Shown one piece after another: positions 36,766 to 46,988 of a DNA stretch of 47,083 nucleotides. The translations under genes and the position numbers were made by a program. Under the pieces are notes generated by a model. The model searched no databases. It was not told the origin of the DNA and saw only the letters and a program-made list of their open reading frames with translations. The stretch covers positions 1-47,083 of the forward strand of contig NZ_BBCC01000030.1 in NCBI RefSeq assembly GCF_001311845.1, in the 5' to 3' direction. How positions within the stretch are numbered: the stretch's first letter is position 1; every line of letters begins with the position of its first letter. Origin of the DNA: Desulfosarcina cetonica JCM 12296. GTDB taxonomy: Bacteria; Desulfobacterota; Desulfobacteria; Desulfobacterales; Desulfosarcinaceae.

Positions 36766-37548
36766 CTATTCTCCTCGATAGATCGGTTTGCGTTTTTCTT
36801 TGAACGCCGCCAAGCCTTCGAGCCGGTCCTTGGTGGGAATGGTCACCCAATAGGCGTTGGACTCCATGGCCAATCCGGACTGAAGGTCCGTTTCCATGCC
36901 GTAGTTGATGGCATATTTGGCCTGTTCGATGGCGATGGGACCGGTTTCGCAGATTTCGGCAGCCAGTTCCCGGCACGTCGCCATTAACTGCTCCGCCGGG
37001 CAAACCCGGTTGACCAGGCCGATGGCCAGCGCTTCCTGGGAGTTTACCCGCTTTCCTAAAAAAATCAGTTCCTTGGCCTTGCCTTTGCCCACGATCCGCG
37101 GCAGACGCTGGGTGCCGCCGGCCCCGGGAATGATCGCCAGGCGGGTTTCCGTGAGCCCCATGGTGGCATTGTCCGAGGCGATACGGATGTCGCAGGCCAG
37201 GGCCAGTTCGGTTCCCCCGCCCAGGGCAATGCCGCCCACCGCCGCGATCACCGGCTTGTTCAACTGTTCGATGGCGGTGAACAGGCTGCGGATGGTAAAG
37301 ATATATTCCTTGACCTTGGCCGGCGGCAGTGAAGCGCGTTCCTTCAGGTCGGCACCCGAGCAGAAGGCTTTTTCTCCCGCACCGGTGATGATGACGACCC
37401 GGGTGTCCGAATCGAAACGCAAGGCTTCGATTTGATCCTTTAATTCACGCAGCAACTGGAAATTGAATGCATTCATGACCTGCGGGCGGTTCAGGGTCAG
37501 TGTGGTGACCTGATTTTCTTTTTCGATTAGCAGTATTTTTTCCGTCAT
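36766..37548 (-). CDS. Enoyl-CoA hydratase, probably methylglutaconyl-CoA hydratase
   Basis: A 260-residue crotonase-fold enzyme. Oxyanion-hole motifs are FCSGADLKER and IAAVGGIALGGGTELALACD; the catalytic Glu region reads LTETRLAIIPGAGGTQRLPR, with both acidic positions expected of a hydratase. The operon context (MCC-type carboxylase upstream, HMG-CoA lyase downstream in the pathway) makes 3-methylglutaconyl-CoA the likely substrate, giving HMG-CoA. The start follows GGAGAATAACGCC. The stop is about 50 bases before the carboxyltransferase start. Intact. Confidence 0.88.
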   Translation of the reverse strand: MTEKILLIEKENQVTTLTLNRPQVMNAFNFQLLRELKDQIEALRFDSDTRVVIITGAGEKAFCSGADLKERASLPPAKVKEYIFTIRSLFTAIEQLNKPVIAAVGGIALGGGTELALACDIRIASDNATMGLTETRLAIIPGAGGTQRLPRIVGKGKAKELIFLGKRVNSQEALAIGLVNRVCPAEQLMATCRELAAEICETGPIAIEQAKYAINYGMETDLQSGLAMESNAYWVTIPTKDRLEGLAAFKEKRKPIYRGE

Positions 37549-37589
37549 GGCGTTATTCTCCGTATTCGGTATGATTTTACGCACCCGTG

Positions 37590-38738
37590 TTAACAGCCGA
37601 TGTAGCGCGAAATGACAATCCGTTGGACCTCGGACGTTCCCTCGCCGATATCCAGCAGCTTCTGGTCCCGATAAAAGCGCTCTACACCGTAATCTTTCAT
37701 CAAACCGTATCCGCCGTGAATCTGGACGGCGTGATTGGCGACCCGGCCCATCAATTCGGAGCAGTAAAGCTTACCCATGGCGGCCTCTTTTTCAAAGGGG
37801 CGCTTGTGGCTTTTCAGCCAGCAGGCTTTGTATAAAAGATTGCGGCCGCATTCGATTTCCATGGCGCAATCGGCAAGCTTGAAGGCGTTTGCCTGAAATT
37901 TACTGATCGGCTGGCCGAATTGTTCCCGCTGCTTGGCATATTTCAGTGCGGCCTCAAAGGCTCCCTGGGCGCCTCCGAGTCCCATGGCGCCGATGGACAG
38001 ACGGCCCCCGTCCAGGGTCTTGAGCATCTGGTGAAACCCATCGCCCTGTTTGCCGAGTATGTTTTCCTGAGGAACACGGACATCGTCAAAATACAGTTCC
38101 GCCGTATTGGAGGCCCGCCACATCATTTTCTTATGCATGGGCACCGCCTTGAACCCCTTGGTGCCGGCCTCGACGATAAAACAGGTGTATTCCGGCCGGC
38201 CATCCTCACGCTTGCCGGTCACCGCCTGAACGGTCACCCCCAATGTCATGTCGCAGGCCGCGTTGGTGATGAAGATTTTGGACCCATTGATCACCCAATG
38301 GTCGCCATCTTTGACCGCCGTGGTTTTACTGCCACCGGCATCGGATCCGGCGGTGGGCTCGGTGAGTCCAAACCCCCACAGGGCCTCTCCGCTACATAGC
38401 CTGGGAAGATACTTTTTCTTTTGCGCTTCACTGCCAAAGTAGTACAGGGGGCCGATGCCCAGGGAGTTTCCAGCGGCCACGGTCGCCGCCTGGCTGCCAT
38501 CCACGCGGGCAATTTCCTCAACGGCAATGATATAGGAAATATAATCCATGGCCTGGCCCTCGTAGGCTTCGGACACGAACATGCCGAACAGTCCGATTTC
38601 CCCCATCTTGCGCGTCAGTTCCGGCGAAAATGTTTCACTCTCATCCAATTCGGCGGCAACCGGTGCAATTTCCCTTTGGGCGAACGTTCGAACCTCTTTT
38701 CGAATCATTTCCTGTTCTTTGGTTAAATCGAAGTTCAC
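37590..38738 (-). CDS. Acyl-CoA dehydrogenase
   Basis: A 382-residue FAD enzyme that makes the 2,3-double bond of acyl-CoAs. Signatures include GFGLTEPTAGSDAGG, FITNAACDMTLGVTV, WRASNTAELYFDDVRVP, QIHGGYGLMKDYGVERFYRD and the C-terminal IGEGTSEVQRIV. The catalytic base is E366 in GEGTSE, the position used by short-chain acyl-CoA dehydrogenases; isovaleryl-CoA dehydrogenase normally has Gly-Ala-Gly here and its Glu elsewhere. The operon suggests isovaleryl- or another branched acyl-CoA as substrate, but the active site does not prove it. Electrons would go to ETF, which is not encoded in this window. Intact, with an ATG preceded by an AGGAGG-like sequence. Confidence 0.92.
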   Translation of the reverse strand: MNFDLTKEQEMIRKEVRTFAQREIAPVAAELDESETFSPELTRKMGEIGLFGMFVSEAYEGQAMDYISYIIAVEEIARVDGSQAATVAAGNSLGIGPLYYFGSEAQKKKYLPRLCSGEALWGFGLTEPTAGSDAGGSKTTAVKDGDHWVINGSKIFITNAACDMTLGVTVQAVTGKREDGRPEYTCFIVEAGTKGFKAVPMHKKMMWRASNTAELYFDDVRVPQENILGKQGDGFHQMLKTLDGGRLSIGAMGLGGAQGAFEAALKYAKQREQFGQPISKFQANAFKLADCAMEIECGRNLLYKACWLKSHKRPFEKEAAMGKLYCSELMGRVANHAVQIHGGYGLMKDYGVERFYRDQKLLDIGEGTSEVQRIVISRYIGC

Positions 38739-38901
38739 TTTTATTCCTCCTTTTTACCGTCCATGGCCGTCCATTGGCCGGTTTTCGCATTCAATTTAGG
38801 TCCGGGCCTTGGCCTCCTGAGCATCGCCTTGCTCTGAGAATCATTCTACCGACCGGACGTTAGGGATGCTGATAAAATTTTTTTAATCGTTTCCTGGCCG
38901 G

Positions 38902-40589
38902 TCAGGCGGTCTTGATGGCGGCTGCCGTCTGGCGCTGCAGCTCTTCGATGGCTTGATCCCGCAGTTTATATTTTTGGATTTTGCCGGAAGCGGTGGTGGG
39001 GTACTCATCCACGAAGAAGAAGTACCTGGGTATCTTGTGGAAAGCGATCTTCTTATCGCAGAATCCATGGAAATCGTCCTGGGTGGGGGGATTCTGGTTG
39101 CCGTTTTTGAGTTGAATATAGGCAACCACCTCCTCACCGTACTTCTCGCTGGGCACGCCGACGACCTGCACGTCACGGACGTCCGGGTGGGTATACAAGA
39201 ACTCCTCGATTTCCCGTGGATAAATATTCTCGCCCCCGCGAATGATCATATCCTGCTGCGCCCGGTGATCTTACAATATCCATTTTCGTCCATTACACCC
39301 AGATCGCCTGTATGCAGCCAGCCGTCGGCGTCAATGGCGGCGTTGGTTTCCTCGGGCATTTTATAGTAGCCCTTCATGACATGGTACCCGCGTGTGCAGA
39401 GCTCGCCTTGCTGGCCGGCGGGCAAGGTGATGGTACTATCGCCGAGATCCACGATTTTTACCTCAACATTGGGCAGGGCCCGGCCAACCGTGCTGACACG
39501 AAGGTCCAGCGAATCCTCGGTACGGGTTTGGGTGATTCCCGGGGATGCTTCGGTCTGGCCGTAAACGATGGTCATCTCACTGGCGCCCATCTTGTCCACG
39601 ACTTTTTTCATGACTTCAATGGGGCAGGGCGACCCCGCCATGATACCGGTTCTCAAGCTGCTGGTGTCATAGGACCGCTTTTCCATCTCTTCCAATTCGG
39701 CGATGAACATCGTGGGAACGCCGTGAACCGCTGTGCAGCACCCCTGTTCGATGGCTTCCAGGACCACGTCCGGCTTGAACTGAATCACCGGTGACATGCA
39801 TGCCGCGGAAACCACACAGGTCAGCGTCCCCAACACGCAACCGAAACAATGAAAAAACGGAACCGGAATGCACAGATTGTCCTCGGCGCTCAAGCGCATG
39901 CATTCCCCCAGGCTTTTTGCATTGCCGATGATGTTGGTATGGGTGAGCATGACGCCTTTGGGAAAGCCGGTGGTTCCGGAGGTATACTGCATGTTGATGA
40001 CGTCATCCGGGGCAAGGGATTGCTGACGGACGGCCAGCGCCTCGTCACTGATTTCACTGCCGCGATCGAGCATGGCCTGCCAGGACAGCATTCCGGGCGG
40101 GGTGGGCTCACCGACAAAAACCACGTTTTTTAAAAAGGGAAGTTTCTCAGATGTCAGTTTTCCCGGTTCACAGCGCGGTAGTTCCGGACAAACCGTATTG
40201 ATGACGTCGATATACTCTTTATCATCGCGCACGCCGCCAATCATTACCAGTGTGGTCGCATCCGATTGTTTCAGCAGGTATTCCAGCTCGAAGGATTTGT
40301 AGTTGGTATTCACCGTGACCAGGACGGCCCCCATCTTGCCGGTGGCAAATTGGCAGTCCAACCACTCGGGAACGTTGTTGGCCCAAATGGCAACCTTTTC
40401 GCCTGGCTCGATACCCAGTGCCATCAGCCCTTTGGCCACCTGATTGCAGATGGCCTTGAATTCAGCGTAGGTATGATAAATATGTCTCTCATAATACCGG
40501 ACGGCGGGGTTGTTGCCGAACTGCTCGGCGACGACGTCCAATAGTTCTCCGATCGTGATATTTCCGACATCAAAAATTGGTAATTGCAT
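38902..40589 (-). CDS. AMP-forming acyl-CoA ligase, one frameshift
   Basis: The restored product is 562 residues of the medium/long-chain fatty acyl-CoA synthetase group. Motifs: [18 protein letters not shown] (P-loop), [25 protein letters not shown], the hinge [19 protein letters not shown], and the C-terminal catalytic Lys in [11 protein letters not shown]. One A is missing near 39253-39254, which splits the hinge (GRSRI then stop; MIIRGGEN in the other frame). It is first in the catabolic operon and would activate the entering acid, for example isovalerate. The start follows GGAGGAC. The split halves are both fully conserved, so the break is probably a base error. Confidence 0.9.
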
Positions 40590-40942
40590 GTAGTCCTCCC
40601 CTTTACCGAACAACCAATAATTTTGCAGGACCTTCGATTGGCCGAAGTGATGAAATGAGAAAAGGAAAATGGAATTCATTTTAAGAGATAGCCATGGCTG
40701 AATACGATTTAATCAATCCGTGTCTTATTGACAATCGGCAGCCGACGCATTTTTTTGTGATACCGATGCCATCGGACGCGTGGGCCATTTGTTGACATCA
40801 ACCGGGTAAAAAGCCTACACGCGCGTTGGTGGTGCGGTGCATCGGAAATTCAAACGGCCGACAAAACCACACGGGGCTTAAATGGAATTTTCAAACAGAC
40901 GCTTGAAGAAAGGGACGCGAAGGTTGGCGGGGTAAGATGAGG
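40590..40942. other. Intergenic region between the catabolic operon and the two-component genes
   Basis: About 350 bases, with both flanking genes on the minus strand. A 13-bp palindrome, CCGATGCCATCGG, lies at 40763-40775 and could be an operator. On the minus strand TTGTCA, then 17 bases, then TAAATC is a weak candidate promoter for the ligase-led operon. No coding sequence or RNA gene is seen. Confidence 0.4.
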
Positions 40943-41613
40943 CTATGCCTGGACCGATGGGGTGATCTTTTTGGTGTTTTCCCAGTGAACTGCCAGGCGG
41001 ACCAATTCCGTGGCATTTCTGAGCCCTAATTTTTCTTTGATCCTTTCCCGGTAGGTCCCGATGGTTTTGATGCTGAGATTCAGTTTGCCGGCGATATCGC
41101 GTGTACTAAACCCTCGGCCGATGAGACGAAATACTTCGAGTTCGCGGTTGGTCAGCCGTTTGATGGGATCCGCGTCGGCCGCCCCGGAATCTCCGCTCAA
41201 CTGAAAAAGGATGTGTTCTTTGACCTGATCGTTAAAGTAGAGGTTCCCGGCCAGCACCTGACGAATGGCAAAAACCACCGACTCCATGGCTTCCTCCTTC
41301 ATAATGTAGCCCCGTGCACCGCGCGTAGGGCTCGCTCCGCATAGAGGAATTCGTCATGCATGGAGAGGATCATCATCGGCAGGTCTTTCCTTTGGTTATG
41401 GATCTCCTTTATCAGGTCAATGCCATCACTGTGCTTCAGCGATATATCCACAATGAGAAGATCCGGGTTCAAGCGCTCGATTTCACGCATGGCCTGGTGG
41501 ACACTCTCGGCACCGCCGCATACGGCAAGATCCTCTTCCTGATTGATCAATTCACTGATTCCCAATCTGAAAATGGGATGATCTTCGACCACGAAAATTT
41601 TCCTTTTTTTCAT
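40943..41613 (-). CDS. NarL/LuxR-type response regulator, one frameshift
   Basis: The restored product is 223 residues. The receiver has the acidic pair in VVEDHP and phosphoacceptor D56 in LLIVDISLKHSDG. The C-terminal LuxR HTH has LTNRELEVFRLIGRGFSTRDIAGKL and IKTIGTYRERIKEKL. One G is missing at 41319-41320 (GCGCGGTGCAC, probably GCGCGGGTGCAC), which separates RALRAGARGYIMKEE into two frames. It is encoded just behind the histidine kinase and is its obvious partner. Targets are unknown; the acyl-CoA operon lies next downstream. The ribosome site is weak. Confidence 0.9.
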
Positions 41614-41632
41614 TCGATCAATCCATCCCTGA

Positions 41633-43864
41633 TTATGCGTGAAATGAAGTGGGCATGGCCTTGCCATCGTTGACCGGGCATTGCATTTGCAATTGTACCT
41701 CGGTACCGCCGTCTGCGCATGGCCGTATGGCCAGTGCTGCCTGGATCATATTGGCACGGAAATCCATGATCCGCAATCCCATGCCCGCATTGCGATCGCC
41801 TTGGGGCAGACCGACACCATCGTCGGTGACGGTCAAGACCAGCCGTCCCGCCCCGGCGGTCAGTCGAATCCGGATCGCATTGGGAGTGGCGTGCCGGGCC
41901 GCATTGTAAACGGCTTCCTGGGCGATCCGGAAAATATGGGTGGCCACGGTATTGTCCTGGATCATCACGTCGGCCTCACAGTCAAACGTGCAGGAAATTT
42001 GAAACATCGACTGGACATTTTCCGCCAGTTCACGCAAGGCCACTACTATACCATGATTCACGAGATTGACCGGGTAAAGGCCCCTGGCAAGCTGTCGGCA
42101 CTTGACGATGGCGATCTTGAGCAGCTCCTTGATTTTATCCATCTGGGCCGCCTCGGAAATACCGCGGGCCTCCAATTTGCGTTTGAGCACGGTTCCCAAC
42201 CCCACGATTCCGATCAAGTGAGGGCACAGATCATCGTGAAGGTCGTGTCCGAACTTCTGGCGTTCCCTGTCGCCGATATCCATGACCTCTTTTTCCAGTC
42301 GTTTCATCTCGGACACATCCCGATAGACGATCACACTCCCGGAACGTTTTCCGGTTCGATCGCGATACATTGCCCTCCGGATGCTCACCTGAACCAGGGA
42401 GCCGTCCTTTCGATAACACCGGGTCTCGACGCTTGACATGGCACTTGTTTGGGAACGGGTCCAAAGACCTCGGCGAAGCCTTTCCCAGTTCCCGCCTTCG
42501 ATGAAATCAACCATTTTATGTCCCAGGCAGTTTTTTTCACTCCAGCCGAAGACCTTCGTGAACGCGGGGTTCAGGTAGGTCACCAATCCGTTGGTATCAT
42601 GGACAAGGATCGGGTCAGGAACGGCCTCCATGACGGAACGGTATTTTTCCTCACTTTCGCGCAAGGCCGCTTCGACCTGTTTTCTCTCGGCGATTTCCTG
42701 GTGAATGCTTTGGCTATAGGTCTCCAGACGTTCCATGAACGAATTGAAATACAAGGTCAGGCGTTCCATTTCGTCACCGGAAGCAGGCAGGCGGGTCTCG
42801 GTTCGCAGTTCGGCGATGCCTTTGTGCAAGCGACAAATCAACCGCTGCATGGGCTGGGTAATCGAATGGCTGATAATGAAGGTGATCGGCAGCACCAGGG
42901 CCAGGGAAAACAGCATGGCCAGTAAAATCACCTTCTTTAACAGTTGCAGGGGCGCATAGAATTCGTCGAGATAGCTGGACGTGGCCACGATCCATTTGAA
43001 ATCGGGCATGTACTTGAAATGAACAAGTTTTCGTCTGGGTGCGGTCTCTCCCGGATTCCTCCATTCGTACACGAGCTGCCCGTTTTTTTCCCTTAACATG
43101 GTTTTTACCGGCTGGTCCGGCAGCTTATCCGTTTTCAGCACATTGACGCCTTGCAGCACGGGATGAACGATGACATTGCCATTAATGTCCAGAATAAAAG
43201 CATACCCCGTCTTTCCGAATTGCAAGGATAGGATACTTTCCCGAAAGTCATCCACATCCACCAATTCGCCGAATTCATTGCGGTAGGATGAGACATTGAT
43301 AATCCAGTCCCACGGTTTGAAATAAGACATGAAGAGTGCCTTCGGCTTAGGGTTCGGGTCCCCGGGATTCATCCAACGGTATTCGATGTACCCCTGTTTG
43401 CGCCTGATCATTTCCTGGATAAATGCACGATCGGAAAAATCGACGCCCTCCAGTTCACTGCGGGGATGAATTTTCATGATACCATCGCTGTCCACACAGG
43501 CGATATATCCGGTAACGCCGATTTGTTGGGCCAGCAACATGCCCTTTGCTCTTTGTTTGGCCTCCTCTTCGCTCAATACGCCCTTTGAATAGAGTCCATA
43601 ATGGTAGCTGACGATTTCAAGATTTTTTTCGGCGACGGCCCGAAGATGATTCTTGATAGCCACCGATGCGGAAATTTGAACCATGTTAAGGATGGCTGCG
43701 GATGTGTTTTTCAGCTCGCTTTCGATGTTCGCTTTAATCGTATCGCGAACGATGGAATAGATAACGGCGCTGCTTATGGTAATGGACAGGATGAATGCCG
43801 TCGAGTAACTCAATAGCATCTTGTATCGAATCGGAAGATTGCGGATTACAGGAAAACGATGCAT
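41633..43864 (-). CDS. Cache/PAS sensor histidine kinase, NarX-like
   Basis: A 743-residue membrane sensor. The first transmembrane helix is about 14-38, followed by a long extracytoplasmic region with two Cache-type modules (GVTGYIACVDSDGIMKIHP and GKTGYAFILDINGNVIVHP, each followed by a WxMNPG/WRNPGE segment). A second helix (ILLAMLFSLALVLPITFII), HAMP, PAS (YRSVMEAVPDPILVHD), HisKA_3 with HDLHDDLCPHL and a HATPase domain (EAVYNAARHA, DDGVGLPQ, GMGLRIM) complete it. The tandem Cache layout suggests it senses a small carboxylate or similar periplasmic ligand. Intact. It ends 20 bases before the response-regulator start. Confidence 0.93.
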   Translation of the reverse strand: MHRFPVIRNLPIRYKMLLSYSTAFILSITISSAVIYSIVRDTIKANIESELKNTSAAILNMVQISASVAIKNHLRAVAEKNLEIVSYHYGLYSKGVLSEEEAKQRAKGMLLAQQIGVTGYIACVDSDGIMKIHPRSELEGVDFSDRAFIQEMIRRKQGYIEYRWMNPGDPNPKPKALFMSYFKPWDWIINVSSYRNEFGELVDVDDFRESILSLQFGKTGYAFILDINGNVIVHPVLQGVNVLKTDKLPDQPVKTMLREKNGQLVYEWRNPGETAPRRKLVHFKYMPDFKWIVATSSYLDEFYAPLQLLKKVILLAMLFSLALVLPITFIISHSITQPMQRLICRLHKGIAELRTETRLPASGDEMERLTLYFNSFMERLETYSQSIHQEIAERKQVEAALRESEEKYRSVMEAVPDPILVHDTNGLVTYLNPAFTKVFGWSEKNCLGHKMVDFIEGGNWERLRRGLWTRSQTSAMSSVETRCYRKDGSLVQVSIRRAMYRDRTGKRSGSVIVYRDVSEMKRLEKEVMDIGDRERQKFGHDLHDDLCPHLIGIVGLGTVLKRKLEARGISEAAQMDKIKELLKIAIVKCRQLARGLYPVNLVNHGIVVALRELAENVQSMFQISCTFDCEADVMIQDNTVATHIFRIAQEAVYNAARHATPNAIRIRLTAGAGRLVLTVTDDGVGLPQGDRNAGMGLRIMDFRANMIQAALAIRPCADGGTEVQLQMQCPVNDGKAMPTSFHA

Positions 43865-44157
43865 GATGGCGCCTTGTGTTGAAACATGTATGGGAATTGA
43901 ACGGTTTCGGGGTTAAATTGTCAAAGGGTCGCGACGCATTGGTCTTGCGCTTGAGACAGATGCACCAAGTAAACATGCATTAGTAGACGAACAGAACCTT
44001 GGCAATCGGCATGCACCTCATTTTTGTGTAAGACATCGAATAGCAGCGGACGTAAGGAAATGATAACGGAAGGTGTCGGTGAATAACCTACAATGCCTTT
44101 GTACTGGCAACCATGGCCCTCAATCCGTGGCACAAAATGTGACGGTACGTGAAACGA

Positions 44158-44401
44158 AATGAGTTCCCAGGGTAACCGCATTTGGCTTTCAGCTTTTTAC
44201 TGGCCTAACGGGAAGCAGGCTCTCTTGGTTCAATCAATGCCAAATGCCAAAATCCGAATGTCAATTGAAGGATCGTATCGATCGTAGATGGATAGAATAC
44301 CACCAATTGGCATTTGGCATTGGACATTTGGCATTTGTCACGTCGTCATCGTATAAAACGGGTAACGATGAATCAAATGCGGTTACCCTGAATGAGTTCC
44401 C
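44158..44401. mobile_element. MITE-like element with inverted ends and 11-bp direct repeats
   Basis: The direct repeat AATGAGTTCCC lies at 44158-44168 and 44391-44401. Just inside are perfect 17-bp inverted repeats: CAGGGTAACCGCATTTG (44168-44184) and CAAATGCGGTTACCCTG (44374-44390). A second, inner inverted repeat pairs AATGCCAAATGCCAA (about 44237) with TTGGCATTTGGCATT (about 44307). No ORF is inside, so it would be non-autonomous. The direct repeats look like a target-site duplication. Confidence 0.65.
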
Positions 44402-44543
44402 GGTTATGCTTGACCGCTGACCGATATTGGGTTATGTCTCAACTTTCTTTGAGTCGCCCATCCGATCCGGTGTCATGAAGATGCCCAGACTCAGCAGAGA
44501 TTCAGAACGACCCACAAGTTAAAAAAATACCATTTAATATACG

Positions 44544-44598
44544 AGCCACGAAGGCCAGGGATTGTTACGACTCCTGTTTTCGTGGCTTTTTGTTTTTT
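44544..44598 (+). terminator. Intrinsic terminator-like hairpin
   Basis: AGCCACGAA (44544-44552) pairs with TTCGTGGCT (44579-44587), with an inner CAGG/CCTG helix, and is followed by a T-rich run to 44598. No plus-strand gene lies upstream as far as the kinase start, so it may end an unrecognised small RNA or be part of the leader of the receptor gene. Confidence 0.6.
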
Positions 44599-44610
44599 TG
44601 CATAGAGAAA

Positions 44611-44708
44611 AAGGCAGCCACATCCCGGCCAGGACGTTCCGGCTGCCTTTAGGTTAGCGTCCCCCGGCAGGGGAAGCTTTAGCAATTTTACGCCGAAGCT
44701 TCCCCGGC
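44611..44708 (+). promoter_or_regulatory. Structured leader upstream of the TonB receptor, class unknown
   Basis: Two strong hairpins stand in tandem. AAGGCAGCC pairs with GGCTGCCTT (44611 to about 44649) around a loop with CCCGGCCAGGACGTTCC. GGGGAAGCTT (about 44670-44679) pairs with AAGCTTCCCC (about 44695-44704). They are joined by the unpaired TAGGTTAGCGTCCCCC. The receptor starts 90 bases later. It does not match the cobalamin, TPP, FMN, SAM or c-di-GMP-I consensus as I know them. It may be a riboswitch or an attenuator; no function is claimed. Confidence 0.4.
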
Positions 44709-44798
44709 GTCAATTCCCGATGCCCCATTGCAGCGAATCTCGGTGCCGGCGGTCACGCCTTAACCAACTGGAACCATTGACCCGGAGAGGAACTGAAG

Positions 44799-46963
44799 AT
44801 GAAACGGATTGGCAGGTCAGTCGTATGGGCGGGTGTCTTACTGGTTTGGATCGGCTTTTTGAGTGGCAATTTCAATCGGGTGCAAGCAGCGGAAACGGAA
44901 TCGACATCGCCTGCCGCTTCGGAAGCGGCCACGGATTCAGAATCCTCGCCGGTCCGGAAACTGGAGCGGATCGTGGTGTCTGGAAAAGGCGGTTCCGCCG
45001 GCTTTGAACAACTTCCTGAAAAACGGTGATCGATCTGGAGGACTTTAAAATCATCGGGCCTGAAACGAGCGTCTTGGATGCATTGAAATCCCAGGCCATC
45101 GTCGATTTTCGCGGCGCCAGCGACCAGGACCCCGGGGTCGACTCCATCTATTTGCGCGGTTTCGATGCCAGACGCTTCGTTACCGCCATCGATTCCGTGG
45201 CAGTCCAAAAGACAGGGGGGCGCAAATCGAGTAATATCGTCGATTACGCTTTGCTGCCCACATTTCTCATCAAGGAGATCGAAGTTCTCCCCGGCCCCCA
45301 TTCGGCATTGTTTGACAGCAAAAGCATCGGTGGCGTGATCAACATGATCACCCAGCGGCCGACCCGTCATGAGAGCCTGAAACCGGACTTTTCCGTGGCC
45401 ACGAGCTATGGAACCTATGAAACCATCAATACCGTGGCCACGGCGCAGGGGGCGATCAAGAATCTGACCTACGATACCGCTTACCGCCATTATTCGACGG
45501 ACGGCTACCTGAGAAATAGCGAAACCGATGTCGAGACGGTGTATGGGCGTGCCGGGTACCTGCTGCCGGCCGATGGCGTTATTACCGTCAGCGCATCGAA
45601 GACCGACACCGACCGTGAGGCGCCGGTCAACAATCCCGGTGAAAAGGATGGCGATTATGACAGCGATTATCCCCGTGCCGAGGATGGTTCCTTTGATCCC
45701 TACCAGGACCCTACCTGGGACGGCGAGTCCCATATCTACCGGCTTAACCTGGACCAGCCCTCTCCCATCGGACGGCTTCGGCTGGGCGCCTATAAAGGCA
45801 AAGACAAACGCATCCGGGCCTATTACGTAAATCAGGGAGACACCGAACGCAGCGTCATGGACACCGATTGGTGGCAGGTGGGCGGAAAACTTCAGGACGA
45901 GATCCAATGGGCGCCCAACCATACCACCACCATCGGTTACGACCTGGCCCGGTTATATGATGAGGGCCTGGACGACGATAAGACTGAACGCATCCGGAAG
46001 CAGGGCGGTTATCTCCAGCATCGTTGGGCGATTCTACCCTCCTTGGAAACGACCCTCGGGGTGCGCTATGAGAAAGTCAAAATATGGGTGAGCAACGAGT
46101 CCGGCGGGAACCTCTGGAACCGCGCCTATGACCGTTACGTCGACCGCGAATGGGACGAGTTCATGCCCAAATCCTTCACCACCTGGCGGTTGGATCGGTT
46201 GGCCGCCTGGCTGCGGGACAGTTCGCTCTCCCTGGGTGTCAGTAAAATCTGGCGCGCACCGGATTACCATGGCGATTACAATCCCCAGGGACGTCCCGCC
46301 GGCATATTTCTGGAGCCGGAGTACGGTGTCGGCTACGACCTGGTTGCCGATCGCCGTCTGTTCGGCGACATCATGCTCAAAGTCAACTACTCTTTTTACG
46401 ATATCAAAGATTTTATCGCCACCAACAGCAGTTATGCCCAATATTCCGGGGCTGGCGCCGGGGATCTGCGTTTCAGCGACTATAAAGTCAACCTCGATGA
46501 GGTTTATCGCCATGGAATCGATATCCAGCTGAGCGGACACATCATTAAGCCACTCTCCTTCTACCTGGCCTACTCCTGGCAGGATTTTCGAAATCAGGGC
46601 GACGAACCGGCCGGCGAGACCGAACTGGATCAACGGGCCAGCCATCGCGTGACCGCCGGCCTGCGGTATCAGCTTTTCGAGACAACCGCCCTGATGCTGG
46701 ACTACCAGTACCAGAGCGACGAGGTGACCGAGGTCTCGGAGGAGATCGCCGAGGATGTCTATGACTTCCGCCAGGTGCAGATCGATGCCTACCATATGGT
46801 GGACCTGGGCATCGAGCAAGTGCTCTGTAAAGAGAAGTGGATGCTCGATGAGGCGGTGCTCAACTTCTACGTGAAGAACCTGTTCGATGTGACCTATTCG
46901 GACGCTTCCGGCTTTCCGGCCACGGACCGCACGGTGGGGGTGACCCTGAGCATCCGTTTTTAG
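44799..46963 (+). CDS. TonB-dependent receptor (third), one frameshift
   Basis: The restored product is 721 residues. The signal peptide is residues 1 to about 30 (VVWAGVLLVWIGFLSGN to VQAAE), then an Ala/Ser/Glu-rich linker, a TonB-box-like LERIVVSGKG, and a plug with IYLRGFDARR and PGPHSALFDSKSIGGVINMI. The barrel ends TVGVTLSIRF. One A is missing from the run at 45019-45023 (GAAAAACGGTG), after which the reading continues TVIDLEDFKIIG. The barrel domain is intact over 600 residues, so the break is probably an error. The substrate is unknown. GAGAGG precedes the ATG, and a structured leader lies upstream. The next gene begins 25 bases after the stop. Confidence 0.9.
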
Positions 46964-46988
46964 CCGATGAGAACATGAGGAGAAAAAC

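Noticed and set aside
44237..44336. CRISPR-like short repeats (TTGGCATTTGGCATT)
   Set aside because: Only two or three inverted or overlapping copies, no regular spacers and no cas genes. They belong to the inverted-repeat element.
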